From assembly GCA_023301795.1 (NCBI GenBank), contig JALZVU010000103.1:1-56171 (forward strand): DNA of 56,171 nt, in the 5' to 3' direction. This stretch comes from Granulosicoccus sp. (lineage in GTDB: Bacteria > Pseudomonadota > Gammaproteobacteria > Granulosicoccales > Granulosicoccaceae). A model generated the notes under the pieces. The model was not told where the DNA came from. It did no database searches and worked only from the letters and a program-made list of their open reading frames with translations. Numbering within the stretch: the first letter of the stretch is position 1; the number at the start of each line of letters is the position of its first letter. The translations under genes and the position numbers were made by a program. Of this stretch, positions 17,328 to 26,818 are shown one piece after another.

Positions 17328-18005
17328 ATGAGTGCCCTTTTCGTATCCTTCAAACTAGCCTTGTGGACCACGCTGATACTACTTCCCGTAGGGTTGATTG
17401 TAGGCCGTTGGTTGGCATTCACAACGGTGCGCGGCAAGGTCTGGATCGAATCTCTTGTGATGCTCCCGTTGGTGCTTCCACCCACCGTTGTGGGTTACTA
17501 CTTGCTGTTGATCTTCAGCCCGCAAACTGTCAGTGGCAGTATCATCACACAGCTCTTGGGTCATTCACTGGTGTTCACGTTCCCCGGACTCGTTATTGCC
17601 TCGGTTGTGGTTAACTTGCCGTTTGCTATCCAGCCCATTCAACTGGCCTTCAGCAATTTGCCCAACGAGCTGCGTGAAGCGGCCTGGGTGAGTGGCTTGT
17701 CACCGCTTAAAACATGGTGGCACATCGAACTACCACTGACCTGGCAAGGAATACTCGCCAGCGCCACCCTCGTATTTGCACATACGCTAGGTGAGTTTGG
17801 TGTGGTGTTGATGGTGGGCGGCAACATTCAGGGCAGCACTCGCACACTGTCCATCGCTATCTATGACAGCGTGCAGAGCTTTGATATGAAGACTGCAGGT
17901 TTATACAGTCTTTCACTGTTGGTGTTCTCATTCATAGCACTGGCTGTGGTTCGCTCCAATCCGGGAAACAGACGTGCTGATCCCATGAAGGCGATTGAGC
18001 GATGA
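17328..18005 (+). CDS. modB: molybdate ABC permease
   Basis: 225 residues, about five membrane helices. VMLPLVLPPTVVGYYLLLIF near residue 45, the EAA loop ELREAAWVSGLSPLKTWWHIELPL, and FAHTLGEFGVVLMVGGNI are the standard ModB segments. It forms the membrane channel for oxyanion uptake. It starts two bases after modA and its stop overlaps the modC start by four bases (ATGA), giving a tight modABC operon. Confidence 0.94.
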   Translation: MSALFVSFKLALWTTLILLPVGLIVGRWLAFTTVRGKVWIESLVMLPLVLPPTVVGYYLLLIFSPQTVSGSIITQLLGHSLVFTFPGLVIASVVVNLPFAIQPIQLAFSNLPNELREAAWVSGLSPLKTWWHIELPLTWQGILASATLVFAHTLGEFGVVLMVGGNIQGSTRTLSIAIYDSVQSFDMKTAGLYSLSLLVFSFIALAVVRSNPGNRRADPMKAIER

Positions 18006-19141
18006 GCACTCTATTGCCCAGCTTGGCGCAGAACTCTGGCGACTTACAGGTACAAATCTCCCAGCAAAAACCTGTGCGCATTAGCGCAACACTTCAGTGC
18101 GGCAAAGGCGAACTACTAGCACTGGTTGGACCTTCCGGCAGTGGCAAAAGCACGGTATTGCGTTGTATCGCAGGATTGCATCGTGCCGATCAGGCCAGTA
18201 TCCAGTGTGCCGGTGAAACATGGGATGACGCGGCATCCGGGCACCGTGTACAGACACAACAACGCAAGGTAGGACTGGTTTTTCAGGAATATGCCTTGTT
18301 CCCTCACAAGAGTGCGCTGGACAACGTGGTTCTGGCAACCCCCGGTACCTCGCGCAAAGAACGTGTAAAGAAGGCCATGGTGCTACTTGAGCGCACGAAC
18401 ATGACAGGCCTGGAACATCGTATGCCACACGCCCTGTCTGGTGGCCAAAAACAGCGCGTCGCACTGGCACGAGCTCTGGCCCGTGAGCCACGGGTGCTAT
18501 TACTGGACGAACCTTTTTCAGCGGTTGATCAGCAGACACGCCGCAAACTCTATTCCGAACTGGCAGCATTAAGACACACGCTGGAGCTGCCCATTATTCT
18601 GGTGACACATGATCTGACGGAAGTACAACTGCTTGCCGATACATTGTGTCTGATGCACAAGGGCATCAGTCTTCACCAGGGAGCGGTGGCCGATGTCATC
18701 AACCGTCCGTTAACGCGCGAAATTGCGCGACTGGTGGGCCATCAGAATCTGTTCAATATCGTGGTCACAGCCCAAGAGCACGAACATACCCTCTATAAAC
18801 TGGGCGATCTGGATTCATTCGCAGGTCCCAAACTGACTGACGCCCGTGTTGGTGATCAGGCCAGTTTGCTGATTTCGTCGTCGGCTATTCAGGTCGTTGT
18901 ATCAGAACCATCAACAGCGACTGCATACAATAATTCTGCCGGCTTGTTTACTCTGAATGGCACAGTGCAAGAATCGGTGCTGTTGGGCGATGAAGTGTTT
19001 ATTCGCCTGCATCTGGAAAAGGTGCCTAAATCTCTTCGTTTCAAGTTGCCTATGCACATTGCACAGGCGGAAGGCATCGTGCAAGGGAGCGCGTTGAAGA
19101 TCAACGTTCATTATCACGGGATTCACGTGATGGCCAGTTGA
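18002..19141 (+). CDS. modC: molybdate ABC-transporter ATPase
   Basis: 379 residues. The nucleotide-binding domain (about 20-240) has Walker A GPSGSGKS, the signature ALSGGQKQRVALARALA, Walker B VLLLDEPFSAVD and the switch His in ILVTHDLTEVQ. A C-terminal Mop/TOBE-like domain (about 295-375) would bind molybdate and inhibit transport when the metal is plentiful, a known ModC feature. Closing gene of the modABC operon; a hairpin follows 11 bases past the stop. Confidence 0.93.
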   Translation: MSTLLPSLAQNSGDLQVQISQQKPVRISATLQCGKGELLALVGPSGSGKSTVLRCIAGLHRADQASIQCAGETWDDAASGHRVQTQQRKVGLVFQEYALFPHKSALDNVVLATPGTSRKERVKKAMVLLERTNMTGLEHRMPHALSGGQKQRVALARALAREPRVLLLDEPFSAVDQQTRRKLYSELAALRHTLELPIILVTHDLTEVQLLADTLCLMHKGISLHQGAVADVINRPLTREIARLVGHQNLFNIVVTAQEHEHTLYKLGDLDSFAGPKLTDARVGDQASLLISSSAIQVVVSEPSTATAYNNSAGLFTLNGTVQESVLLGDEVFIRLHLEKVPKSLRFKLPMHIAQAEGIVQGSALKINVHYHGIHVMAS

Positions 19142-19151
19142 GTCAACTGCC

Positions 19152-19175
19152 CGGACCTCGTTTTCACGAGGCCCG
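19152..19175. terminator. hairpin between convergent modC and pntB
   Basis: CCTCG and CGAGG flank a six-base TTTTCA loop, with a further CGG/CCG pairing across an A-C mismatch. It sits midway between two converging stops (19141 and 19215), as a bidirectional terminator would, but no clear run of T follows on either strand. Confidence 0.4.
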
Positions 19176-19214
19176 AACTGGTTGAAGTGCCTCTGTCAAA
19201 GCAGGCAATAGAAC

Positions 19215-20642
19215 TTACAGATTAGCCAGTATGCCGTTCACGCTTTCTTTCGCATCACCAAACAGCATGCGCGTGTTTTCGCGGAAGAACAGTGGATTTT
19301 CTACACCGGCGTAGCCTGTAGCCATTGAGCGCTTTGACACGATGACCTGCTTTGCGTTCCAGACTTCCAATACCGGCATTCCGGCAATCGGACTGTTTGG
19401 ATTTTCCAGAGCCGCAGGGTTTACGATATCGTTAGCGCCGATGACGATGACGACATCAGTGCTGGACAAATCTTCATTGATTTCGTCCATCTCCAGGACC
19501 AGATCATACGGCACGTTGGCTTCTGCCAGCAGTACGTTCATGTGTCCTGGCATCCGTCCGGCAACCGGGTGGATAGCAAAGCGTACATTGATACCAGCAG
19601 CTTTCAGCTTTTGGGTGAGTTCAGACACCGGATGCTGTGCGTGCGCTACCGCCATGCCGTAACCCGGCACGATAACAACAGATTCAGCGTCCTTACATAG
19701 CTGAGCTACCTCATCAGCATTGATGGCAACAGCCTCACCCTGCTCTTCCTCGCCCTCAACCGCTGGACCTTTAGGTGCATCACCCCAGCCGCCCATGATG
19801 ACGCTGAAGAACTTGCGGTTCATAGCCCGACACATGATGTAGCTGAGGATGGCACCACTGGAGCCAACCAAGGCACCGACTATAATCAGCAGGTCGTTGG
19901 ACAGCATGAAGCCTGTGGCCGCAGCCGCCCAGCCTGAGTAGCTGTTGAGCATCGAGATAACCACTGGCATATCAGCGCCACCGATAGCCATGACCATGTG
20001 AACACCAAATGCGAAAGCAAGCAACGTCATGAGAATGAGGATGAAGGTTCCCGCGCCTTTGCCAATACTGGCATCAGCTGCTGCAGCGCCTTCTGGTGCA
20101 GTGCCCAGGAACAGCACTAGCAGGATGGCGCACGCAACACCAATACCGATGTTCAGCATATGGCGTCCAGGCAAAATCAAAGCCTTACTGGTCACCTTGC
20201 CACTGAGTTTGCCGAAAGCGATAACAGAGCCTGTGAAGGTCAGTGCACCGATTAGGACGCCCAGATAGATTTCTACATCGTGGATTGTCCTTTCAGTGCC
20301 CACATAATTGGATTCTGGATCAAGGTAGGTTGCAAAACCAACCAAGACAGCAGCCAGACCAACGAAGCTGTGAAGGATTGCCACTAGCTCAGGCATTTGG
20401 GTCATCTCTACCCGTCGCGCCAGGTAGGCGCCTATTCCACCACCGACACCGATAGTCACCAGCAACACGCCGTAGGCGTTAACGTCGCTGTTCATTATGG
20501 TGGCAAGAACGGCGATAGCCATACCTGCGATACCAAACTGGTTCCCTCGCCCTGCGGTTTCCTGCTTCGATAATCCCGACAAGCTCAGGATAAAAAGAAT
20601 AGCGGCGATGATGTACGCCGATGTAATCATTCCTTCATTCAT
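19215..20642 (-). CDS. pntB: NAD(P) transhydrogenase subunit beta
   Basis: 475 residues with about nine membrane helices (dII) followed by the soluble NADP(H)-binding dIII domain (about 300-475), with [18 protein letters not shown] as the NADP fold start and [10 protein letters not shown] as the second signature. With PntA it uses the proton gradient to make NADPH from NADH. It begins five bases after the pntA stop. NADPH supply is relevant to the reductive steps of bacteriochlorophyll synthesis nearby, but that link is inference. Confidence 0.95.
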   Translation of the reverse strand: MNEGMITSAYIIAAILFILSLSGLSKQETAGRGNQFGIAGMAIAVLATIMNSDVNAYGVLLVTIGVGGGIGAYLARRVEMTQMPELVAILHSFVGLAAVLVGFATYLDPESNYVGTERTIHDVEIYLGVLIGALTFTGSVIAFGKLSGKVTSKALILPGRHMLNIGIGVACAILLVLFLGTAPEGAAAADASIGKGAGTFILILMTLLAFAFGVHMVMAIGGADMPVVISMLNSYSGWAAAATGFMLSNDLLIIVGALVGSSGAILSYIMCRAMNRKFFSVIMGGWGDAPKGPAVEGEEEQGEAVAINADEVAQLCKDAESVVIVPGYGMAVAHAQHPVSELTQKLKAAGINVRFAIHPVAGRMPGHMNVLLAEANVPYDLVLEMDEINEDLSSTDVVIVIGANDIVNPAALENPNSPIAGMPVLEVWNAKQVIVSKRSMATGYAGVENPLFFRENTRMLFGDAKESVNGILANL

Positions 20643-20647
20643 TATTC

Positions 20648-22204
20648 TTATTTCCTGAACATCTTCAGCATACGCTGAGTCACTAGAAAACCACCGGCAA
20701 TGTTAATGCTGGCAATGAGTGTGGCAAAGGCTGCAAGAAACACTACAAGCCCCGACCCGGAAGACACCTGCAGCAATGCGCCTACCACGATGATGCCACT
20801 GATAGCGTTGGTGACACTCATCAACGGCGTGTGCAGCGCCGGTGTGACGCTCCAGACCACTTGATAGCCTACAAAACACGCCAGCACAAACACCGTAAAG
20901 TGACTCATGAAATCTGCCGGGGCAACGCTACCGACAGCAAGAATGGCAACCACGCCAACAATAGCGGCTATTGCTGTACCGCCAAGTCCGCCGGTTTTCA
21001 CAGGCTCAACCGGTGCAGCAGCTACAGGCTTGGGTGCCGCTTTTGGAGCAGCAGATAGCTTGGGTGCTGGTGGTGGCCAGGTGATTTCACCGGCGTTGAC
21101 AACAGTGGCGCCACGAATGACTTCGTCGTCCATATTAACGTTAACCTTACCGTCTTTTTCAGGCGTCAAATCAGCCAGCAAGTGCCGCAAGTTAGTACCG
21201 TAGAGTTGGCTGGACTGCGCCGCCATACGACTGGGCAAATCGGTATAGCCGATGAGCGTGACTTCGCCGTGCTTGGTCACCTCATTAGGAACAGTAAGCT
21301 TGCAGTTTCCACCACGCTCTGCTGCCAGATCGACGATAACACTACCGGGCTTCATCGACTCAACCATGTCGGTGGTGATTAGCTCGGGAGCATCACGGCC
21401 CGGAATCAGGGCCGTGGTAATAATGATATCGACCTCTTTTGCCTGCTCTCTGAACAAGGCCATTTCAGCGTCAATGAATTCCTTACTCATGACTTTGGCG
21501 TAACCGCCCTCTCCAGCACCGTCTTCGTCCTCTTTGAAATCAAGCATCAGAAAGTCAGCACCCATACTTTCTACCTGCTCGGCAGCTTCCGGGCGAGTAT
21601 CAAAAGCGCGAACCATTGCACCCATACCACGCGCTGCGCCAATAGCCGCAAGACCAGCAACACCTGCACCAATAACCAGCACTTTGGCAGGCGGCACTTT
21701 TCCGGCTGCTGTGATTTGTCCTGTGAAGAAGCGACCGAACTGATTAGCAGCCTCTACCACAGCTCGATAGCCACCAATGTTGGCCATGGAGCTCAAGGCA
21801 TCCAGTTTCTGGGCACGCGAGATACGCGGAACAGAATCCATTGCCATGGCGGTTACTTTTTGACCACTGAGCGCTTTCATCAGATCTTCGTTCTGGGCTG
21901 GCCAGATAAAGCTGATAAGAATGGTGCCTGCCTTGAGCATGGCAACTTCGTCACCGACGGAAGACGACGGGTCCGGCGCACGAACCTTCAGGATAATGTC
22001 GGCTTTCTGGTACACAGCTACCGCTGTGTCCAGTACTTCGACACCGGCATCACGATAGAGATCGTCAGCAATATTGGATGCACGGCCGGCACCGGCCTGG
22101 ACACACAGCGTGTGACCCATTTTCTGGATATGCGTTGCGGTTTCCGGTGTCATGGCGACACGCTTCTCCCCCGCAAACGTTTCTGTTGGGACTCCGATTA
22201 GCAC
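20648..22204 (-). CDS. pntA: NAD(P) transhydrogenase subunit alpha (single-chain type)
   Basis: 518 residues: NAD(H)-binding dI (about 1-380), with [22 protein letters not shown] as the nucleotide fold and [15 protein letters not shown], an Ala/Pro linker near 385-405, and four membrane helices at the C-terminus. This undivided form is typical of E. coli and other gammaproteobacteria; alphaproteobacteria commonly carry two genes (pntAA and pntAB). The GTG start at 22204 has GAGGAG ten bases upstream. The 156 bases before it hold no site I can name. Confidence 0.95.
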   Translation of the reverse strand: MLIGVPTETFAGEKRVAMTPETATHIQKMGHTLCVQAGAGRASNIADDLYRDAGVEVLDTAVAVYQKADIILKVRAPDPSSSVGDEVAMLKAGTILISFIWPAQNEDLMKALSGQKVTAMAMDSVPRISRAQKLDALSSMANIGGYRAVVEAANQFGRFFTGQITAAGKVPPAKVLVIGAGVAGLAAIGAARGMGAMVRAFDTRPEAAEQVESMGADFLMLDFKEDEDGAGEGGYAKVMSKEFIDAEMALFREQAKEVDIIITTALIPGRDAPELITTDMVESMKPGSVIVDLAAERGGNCKLTVPNEVTKHGEVTLIGYTDLPSRMAAQSSQLYGTNLRHLLADLTPEKDGKVNVNMDDEVIRGATVVNAGEITWPPPAPKLSAAPKAAPKPVAAAPVEPVKTGGLGGTAIAAIVGVVAILAVGSVAPADFMSHFTVFVLACFVGYQVVWSVTPALHTPLMSVTNAISGIIVVGALLQVSSGSGLVVFLAAFATLIASINIAGGFLVTQRMLKMFRK

Positions 22205-22360
22205 AAAAAGCTCCTCTGTGTGGTTGACTTAAAGAGTGTATCGCTGTCAAAACATACATGCCTTGCCAGCATTATTCTGGTTATTCTCATTATAGGGCGA
22301 TGGTAAAGTCGAGATAAAACGGCGCAACGCAGAAGCATTGACGCCAGATACTGCAGGTAA

Positions 22361-22834
22361 TTACGCTGTCGCAGCATCCGGATTGAGGCGCACGATGGTC
22401 AGATTCAGGAACATCGCAACGCTGACCCACACCAGATAAGGTGATAGCAGCCAAACATACAAAGAGTCCACCGCGCCAAGCCCAATCATCATGGCGATGA
22501 TTGACAGCCACAAAAAGAACACCTCAATCAGCGCGAATACCAGCTTGCGCATGCTGAAGAAAATAATGCTCCACAGAAGATTCAGTACCAGGTTGATACC
22601 CACCAACCAGACAATGAACCCTCGAGCACCCGGCTCAGCGGCGTTCCAGGCACCACCGACCGCTGCGATGATAAACAGATATATGGTGGTCCAGACGACC
22701 GGGAATGCCCAATCGGGTGGGTTCCAGGAAGGTTTGACAAGATTCCGGTACCAAGGACCAATATCAGTCGCTTTGCCACCAATACCCCCCACTACCAGCA
22801 GCGCCACCGAAATGACTGCGTAAGAAATCCACAT
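22361..22834 (-). CDS. tspO: TspO/MBR family tryptophan-rich sensory protein
   Basis: 157 residues and five membrane helices, the usual TspO size. The core signature PSWNPPDWAFPVVWTTIYLF and the later NLVLNLLWSIIFF and VWLLSPYLVWVSVA are clear. The ATG at 22834 is preceded by GGGGA at good spacing; a longer frame upstream looks non-coding. TspO binds porphyrins and, in Rhodobacter sphaeroides, restrains photosynthesis gene expression under oxygen, apparently by affecting tetrapyrrole traffic. Its place next to bchP, at the edge of the photosynthesis cluster, supports a similar role here. Confidence 0.92.
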   Translation of the reverse strand: MWISYAVISVALLVVGGIGGKATDIGPWYRNLVKPSWNPPDWAFPVVWTTIYLFIIAAVGGAWNAAEPGARGFIVWLVGINLVLNLLWSIIFFSMRKLVFALIEVFFLWLSIIAMMIGLGAVDSLYVWLLSPYLVWVSVAMFLNLTIVRLNPDAATA

Positions 22835-23027
22835 GACTGTCCCCATACATTGGTCGTATCGGACGCCTGGGCAAACACTGCCAGTGTGTCCGCGATACGC
22901 GAAAGCCCGATAGTGAAGCATACAGAGCGGCTTAACGCCAGCCCTGTATTAATACTGTCAGATTTTCACACAATGCACCGCAGCAAGCGCAAAAGCTGCC
23001 TGGCAAGCTAGCCGCAGTATAAGGATT

Positions 23028-24290
23028 CTACGGTTGTGTCGGCTTAGTGGTTGTCTTGCCGCTTTCAGATGTAATGCCCAACAGATGCCCCACGTCTTTG
23101 ACGAAGATGCGCAAGTGTGCCATCGGATCGCGTCTGACCAGCTTCTTGTTCAAATAGGATTCCCAGGTGAGTCGCTGCACATCGGCGTCAGCACACATGG
23201 TGACAAAACGCTCGCGGCGCTTGTCGCTGTGGTACCAGAAGCGTTGCATGATGCCTAGCACCCAAAATACCTTGCCGTGTTTTTTCAAAAACGTCTTGCG
23301 TGCAAGCTTCAGGCAGGCCGGATTATTTGTTTCAATCGCCTTTGCAACAGTATCCGCCACCATATCGCCACAGGTCATGGCGTAGAAGATCCCTTCGCCA
23401 GAGGATGGGGCCACAACACCTGCGGCATCGCCCGCCAACACAACATGCTTGCCGTCATCCCAGATTTTCAGAGGTTTCATAGGAATGGGCGCACCTTCGG
23501 TTCTGATGGTACGAGCCTTGTCCAGACCGCTTTGCTTGCGCAATTGGGTAACCGCTTCACGAATGCCAAAACCTTGTACCGCGGTGCCGGTGCCTACGCT
23601 GATGGTTTTGCCGTGCGGGAAAATCCAGCTGTAGAAATCGGGGGATAATTTGCCGTTGTAAACCACATCGCAGCGTAGCGGGTCAGCCTCAAGGGCAGGG
23701 TTGAAGTCTTCTGAATAATTTATGGGAGCTGATGCATTTGGCGCTTCGATAATCTCGTGATACGCAAAAACACTTTGCAACTTTTCAGCACCTTTTATGG
23801 CTGCACGCCCGATTTTTGACTTGGCGCCGTCTGCCCCGATGATGTAGCGGGCTTTCACAGTAACAGGTTCGACCGTCTGGCCTTTCTTGCCCGGATTAAA
23901 CGTGACTTCACGAGTGTCACCGTCTGACAGACCCAACGAGACGAACGTGCCGTCCTGACGCACTGCACCGGATTTTTCGGCACGTGCTCTCAGCCACTCA
24001 TCGAAGGTACCGCGATCGACCATACCGACGTAACCAATCTCGATAGGCATATCCACCGCATTGTTTTTGGGCGAAACCATACGGGCAGAAGTGACTTCAG
24101 CTTCCAGCACGTCTCTAGGCACTTCAAAGTCTCTGAGCATCTGCGGCGGCACCGCGCCACCGCAAGGCTTGATACGACCTGCCCTGTCCAGCAACATGAC
24201 GCTAAGTCCCCGTTCAGCAAGGTTCTTCGCCGCAGTAGCGCCAGCGGGACCACCGCCAACGACTACACAATCATACATTTTGTGGTTCAT
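23028..24290 (-). CDS. bchP: geranylgeranyl (bacterio)chlorophyll reductase
   Basis: 420-residue flavoprotein with FAD motif VVGGGPAGATAAKNLAERG at about residue 11, the motif GGAVPPQML typical of this family, and the second FAD segment VVLAGDAAGVVAPSSGEGI near 290. It reduces the geranylgeranyl tail of bacteriochlorophyll to phytyl using NADPH, at the membrane. It overlaps the preceding transporter gene by four bases (ATGA), so bchG, the transporter and bchP form one operon read from the bchG promoter. Confidence 0.95.
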   Translation of the reverse strand: MNHKMYDCVVVGGGPAGATAAKNLAERGLSVMLLDRAGRIKPCGGAVPPQMLRDFEVPRDVLEAEVTSARMVSPKNNAVDMPIEIGYVGMVDRGTFDEWLRARAEKSGAVRQDGTFVSLGLSDGDTREVTFNPGKKGQTVEPVTVKARYIIGADGAKSKIGRAAIKGAEKLQSVFAYHEIIEAPNASAPINYSEDFNPALEADPLRCDVVYNGKLSPDFYSWIFPHGKTISVGTGTAVQGFGIREAVTQLRKQSGLDKARTIRTEGAPIPMKPLKIWDDGKHVVLAGDAAGVVAPSSGEGIFYAMTCGDMVADTVAKAIETNNPACLKLARKTFLKKHGKVFWVLGIMQRFWYHSDKRRERFVTMCADADVQRLTWESYLNKKLVRRDPMAHLRIFVKDVGHLLGITSESGKTTTKPTQP

Positions 24291-25666
24291 TGTTCCATCT
24301 CCAACGCGATACGGCCAGGAGAAAACTGACCCGTAGTTTCTGCCTGCACCGGCTGGTAAACACCCGCGGCAAGCCTGGCAGCCCAGAAAAACAACAGGGC
24401 CTGCGATACAAATACAAAAGCGTACGCTGAGGATGCACTCCCGAACGCAGCACGACTGACATCAACGGCAAAGGTGGCGCCGATTCCGCCCAGTCCGAAC
24501 GCAATGGCCTGAGCAGCGCCCCACAGACCCATACGCACACCCTCACGCTGGCCTGCCCCACGATTCATCAGATCCATCATCGAACCGATGGCAGCAACCG
24601 CAAAGGCGCCATTCGCCAGACCCAAAGCAAAAACGACGATCTGGAGCGGAAATCCAAGACCCATCTGAGCACCAACCGCCAAGGCGATAAGCGCGAAAGC
24701 TGAGGCAGTACAACCAACGATGGTCCAGCGACGCAGGGATCCAAAAAACCGCCCGCCGATAACACTGGTACAGAAGGCAACCAGCAACATGCCAGCGAGA
24801 ACGCCACCGTGCTGGGTACCGGATAGTTGGGTGGATTCACCCGGGGTCATGCCGAACACCGTGCCGGCAAAAGGTTCGAGAATCAGATCCTGAGCACTGT
24901 AGGCCAGCATGGATACAAACACGAACACACTGAATCGTCGGGAATCGGGCTCTGACCAGACAGCTTTTACCGATGCCATGAATCCCGCATCAGCCACGGC
25001 AGCTTCACGCGCTTTTTGTTCCTTGTTTGAGGCCGTAGTCTGAGCATCCTTTGTGAGCGCAGCGGATGAACGAGGCTCCATACCCGCAACGGCTATGCAT
25101 GTGACCACAAAAGCGATAACGGAAACGCTGCCAGTCACCATTAACAGTCGCTCGAATGTAAAAGGGTCAAGTTGCTTACCAGCGACCACGGCTGTGACAA
25201 TAAAACCCAGAATCATCATTACCCAGACGGTACTGGCGGCAGCACCGCGATAGCGTGGTGCCACGGATTTGGCCAACAACACCAGTAAGGATGTGCCTGC
25301 CGCACCAACCCCAAGACCGACCAGCAAAAAGGCAAAGACTGCCAAGGCTATGCCCGCAATCGGCGTAGCTGTGATCATGGATGTAGACAGCGCTGCCAGA
25401 AAGCCACCGAGACCTAGTACCAACATGCCGCCCACGATCCAGGGTGTGCGCCTGCCACCCGTGTCTGAACCGTAGCCCATGCGCGGACGCGTAATCTGAA
25501 TGGCGTAATGTAGGCCCACCAGCAATCCTGGAAGCAGTGCGGGCAACGCAAGCTCCACCACCATGATGCGGTTGATCGTAGAGGTAGTCAGAACCACGAT
25601 GGCACCCAGCGAGGTCTGCACCAGGCCAAGACGAAAAATACCGAACCAACCAATGTAGCTGTTCAT
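24287..25666 (-). CDS. PucC/BCH2-family major facilitator protein (pigment-complex assembly)
   Basis: 459 residues and about twelve membrane helices. The motifs TSTINRIMVVELALPALLPG, RPRMGYGSDTGGRRTPWIVG and LLEP-type DLILEPFAGTVFGM are shared with PucC and LhaA. In purple bacteria a member of this family lies between bchG and bchP and is thought to help deliver bacteriochlorophyll to antenna proteins. The start at 25666 has GAGGT just upstream. A second family member, LhaA, is coded at 38 kb; no pucBA genes are in the window, so naming this one PucC would overstate its target. Confidence 0.9.
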   Translation of the reverse strand: MNSYIGWFGIFRLGLVQTSLGAIVVLTTSTINRIMVVELALPALLPGLLVGLHYAIQITRPRMGYGSDTGGRRTPWIVGGMLVLGLGGFLAALSTSMITATPIAGIALAVFAFLLVGLGVGAAGTSLLVLLAKSVAPRYRGAAASTVWVMMILGFIVTAVVAGKQLDPFTFERLLMVTGSVSVIAFVVTCIAVAGMEPRSSAALTKDAQTTASNKEQKAREAAVADAGFMASVKAVWSEPDSRRFSVFVFVSMLAYSAQDLILEPFAGTVFGMTPGESTQLSGTQHGGVLAGMLLVAFCTSVIGGRFFGSLRRWTIVGCTASAFALIALAVGAQMGLGFPLQIVVFALGLANGAFAVAAIGSMMDLMNRGAGQREGVRMGLWGAAQAIAFGLGGIGATFAVDVSRAAFGSASSAYAFVFVSQALLFFWAARLAAGVYQPVQAETTGQFSPGRIALEMEQ

Positions 25667-25694
25667 TGCTGTACCTCGTTACTGGGATTCATGC

Positions 25695-26603
25695 TCAAAC
25701 CGCCACACTTCGCAAAGCCACAGCAGTAGCCATCATGCCCAGCACGTAGAGCGTGACACCGGTGGCGTTATACCAAGGCGCATACTTCAAAGGGTCAGTG
25801 ATAAACCGGCGCATGCAGACCAGCTGCAAAACAATCACGATGGTGACCACAGCGGCAGCGATGGGCTGTTGCCAAAAAACAAGGCAGCCCAGGACGACGA
25901 GTTGTGGCAATGCCATTACCAGACAGGCAAAGCGCGCAGCCTTGTCGCTGCCCATCATGACTGGCAAGGATTTAAGCCCTAGCGCTGTATCACCCTCCAC
26001 GGCCTTGAAATCGTTGAGCGTCATGATGCCGTGAGCACCTACGCTATACAGAAAGGCGATGAGAAAAATTCTGGCGTCCGGAACCGAGCCTGCCAACATG
26101 ACAGCGGCCCCGGTAATCCAGGGAAGCCCCTCGTAACACGCACCGCAAGCGGCCGAGCCGTACCATGCGTTCTGCTTGAGTCTGAACGGCGGTGCGCTAT
26201 AAGCCCACGCTAGCGCCAACCCAACAATGGCTGCAAGCAACACCGTTGAGCCTAAAATACTGGCGACAATTAGCGAGACTATTGACCAGATAATGCCAAT
26301 GTACAGGCCCCATCTACCCGGCACACGGCCGCTGGGGATAGGTCGGTTGGGCTCGTTGATAGCATCAACATGACGATCAAACCAGTCGTTCACAGCCTGA
26401 CTCGTGGCGCAAACCAGAGGCCCGGTTAACAGCACACCCAGAAGCAGTGTCACCCAATGTTCTGACACGGACATGCCTGATGACACAACGCCACAGGCAA
26501 AAGCCCACATGGGCGGAAACCAGGTGATCGGCTTGAATAGTTCCAAGACCGCTGAAGGTGACGGGAAAGTCACCTTGGGTAGTTGAGAGTCACTAACATC
26601 CAT
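25695..26603 (-). CDS. bchG: bacteriochlorophyll synthase (geranylgeranyl/phytyl transferase)
   Basis: 302 residues of the UbiA prenyltransferase family, about eight helices. LFKPITWFPPMWAFACG is the BchG-specific start, NDWFDRHVDAINEPNRPIPSG carries the Asp-rich prenyl diphosphate/Mg site, and LNDFKAVEGDTALGLKSLPV is the second. It esterifies bacteriochlorophyllide a with geranylgeranyl or phytyl diphosphate. The start is nearly forced: an in-frame stop lies nine bases upstream and the next ATG would cut the conserved segment. No ribosome site precedes the ATG, and a promoter-like pair ends at it, so the transcript may be leaderless. Its operon goes on with the transporter gene and bchP. Confidence 0.95.
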   Translation of the reverse strand: MDVSDSQLPKVTFPSPSAVLELFKPITWFPPMWAFACGVVSSGMSVSEHWVTLLLGVLLTGPLVCATSQAVNDWFDRHVDAINEPNRPIPSGRVPGRWGLYIGIIWSIVSLIVASILGSTVLLAAIVGLALAWAYSAPPFRLKQNAWYGSAACGACYEGLPWITGAAVMLAGSVPDARIFLIAFLYSVGAHGIMTLNDFKAVEGDTALGLKSLPVMMGSDKAARFACLVMALPQLVVLGCLVFWQQPIAAAVVTIVIVLQLVCMRRFITDPLKYAPWYNATGVTLYVLGMMATAVALRSVAV

Positions 26604-26604
26604 A

Positions 26605-26626
26605 TGTGTAAATTAAACTTGACACA
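26605..26626. promoter_or_regulatory. probable PpsR/CrtJ operator at the bchG start
   Basis: TGTGT-N12-ACACA, an extended perfect match to the PpsR consensus TGT-N12-ACA (core 26607-26624). It ends one base before the bchG start codon. PpsR is coded by the next gene upstream. PpsR represses bch and crt genes under oxygen in related phototrophs. Confidence 0.8.
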
Positions 26627-26638
26627 TGTGTGTGTCAA
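26610..26638 (-). promoter_or_regulatory. candidate bchG promoter (TTGACA, 17 bases, TAATTT)
   Basis: On the minus strand a perfect -35 TTGACA (26633-26638) is followed after 17 bases by a weak -10 TAATTT (26610-26615), placing transcription start close to the A of the bchG ATG. The region also carries a 22-base palindrome with arms CTTGACAC and GTGTCAAG (26618-26639) that overlaps the PpsR half-site, so repressor and polymerase would compete. Confidence 0.5.
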
Positions 26639-26733
26639 GTAAAATATGACCGTATCGTTGTTTAACTGACAATCTATTGATGAATATGACTTTTATGAAA
26701 CACAACTAACGCGCGTGTCCCGATTGTGGGCAC

Positions 26734-26773
26734 AAAAAAGGCCGGAGAGGTGTTACCACTCTCCAGCCTTTTC
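26734..26773 (-). terminator. intrinsic terminator downstream of ppsR
   Basis: On the minus strand GGCTGGAGAG pairs with CTCTCCGGCC across a single mismatch, around a short loop, followed by TTTTTT. The mirror side also ends in a T run, so it may work in both directions. It separates the aerR-ppsR operon from bchG. Confidence 0.88.
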
Positions 26774-26818
26774 TACAGCACTGCCCGGTAGCAGGACAGT
26801 TTATTTTCGCAAAGCTGC

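Noticed and set aside
22956-22972. TGT-N11-ACA upstream of tspO, near-match to a PpsR site
   Set aside because: Spacing is 11 rather than 12 and the outer bases do not extend the palindrome.
24287-25666. Naming the bchG-bchP middle gene pucC
   Set aside because: Family membership is clear but no pucBA genes are present and the paralogue LhaA is also coded here, so the precise target is unknown.
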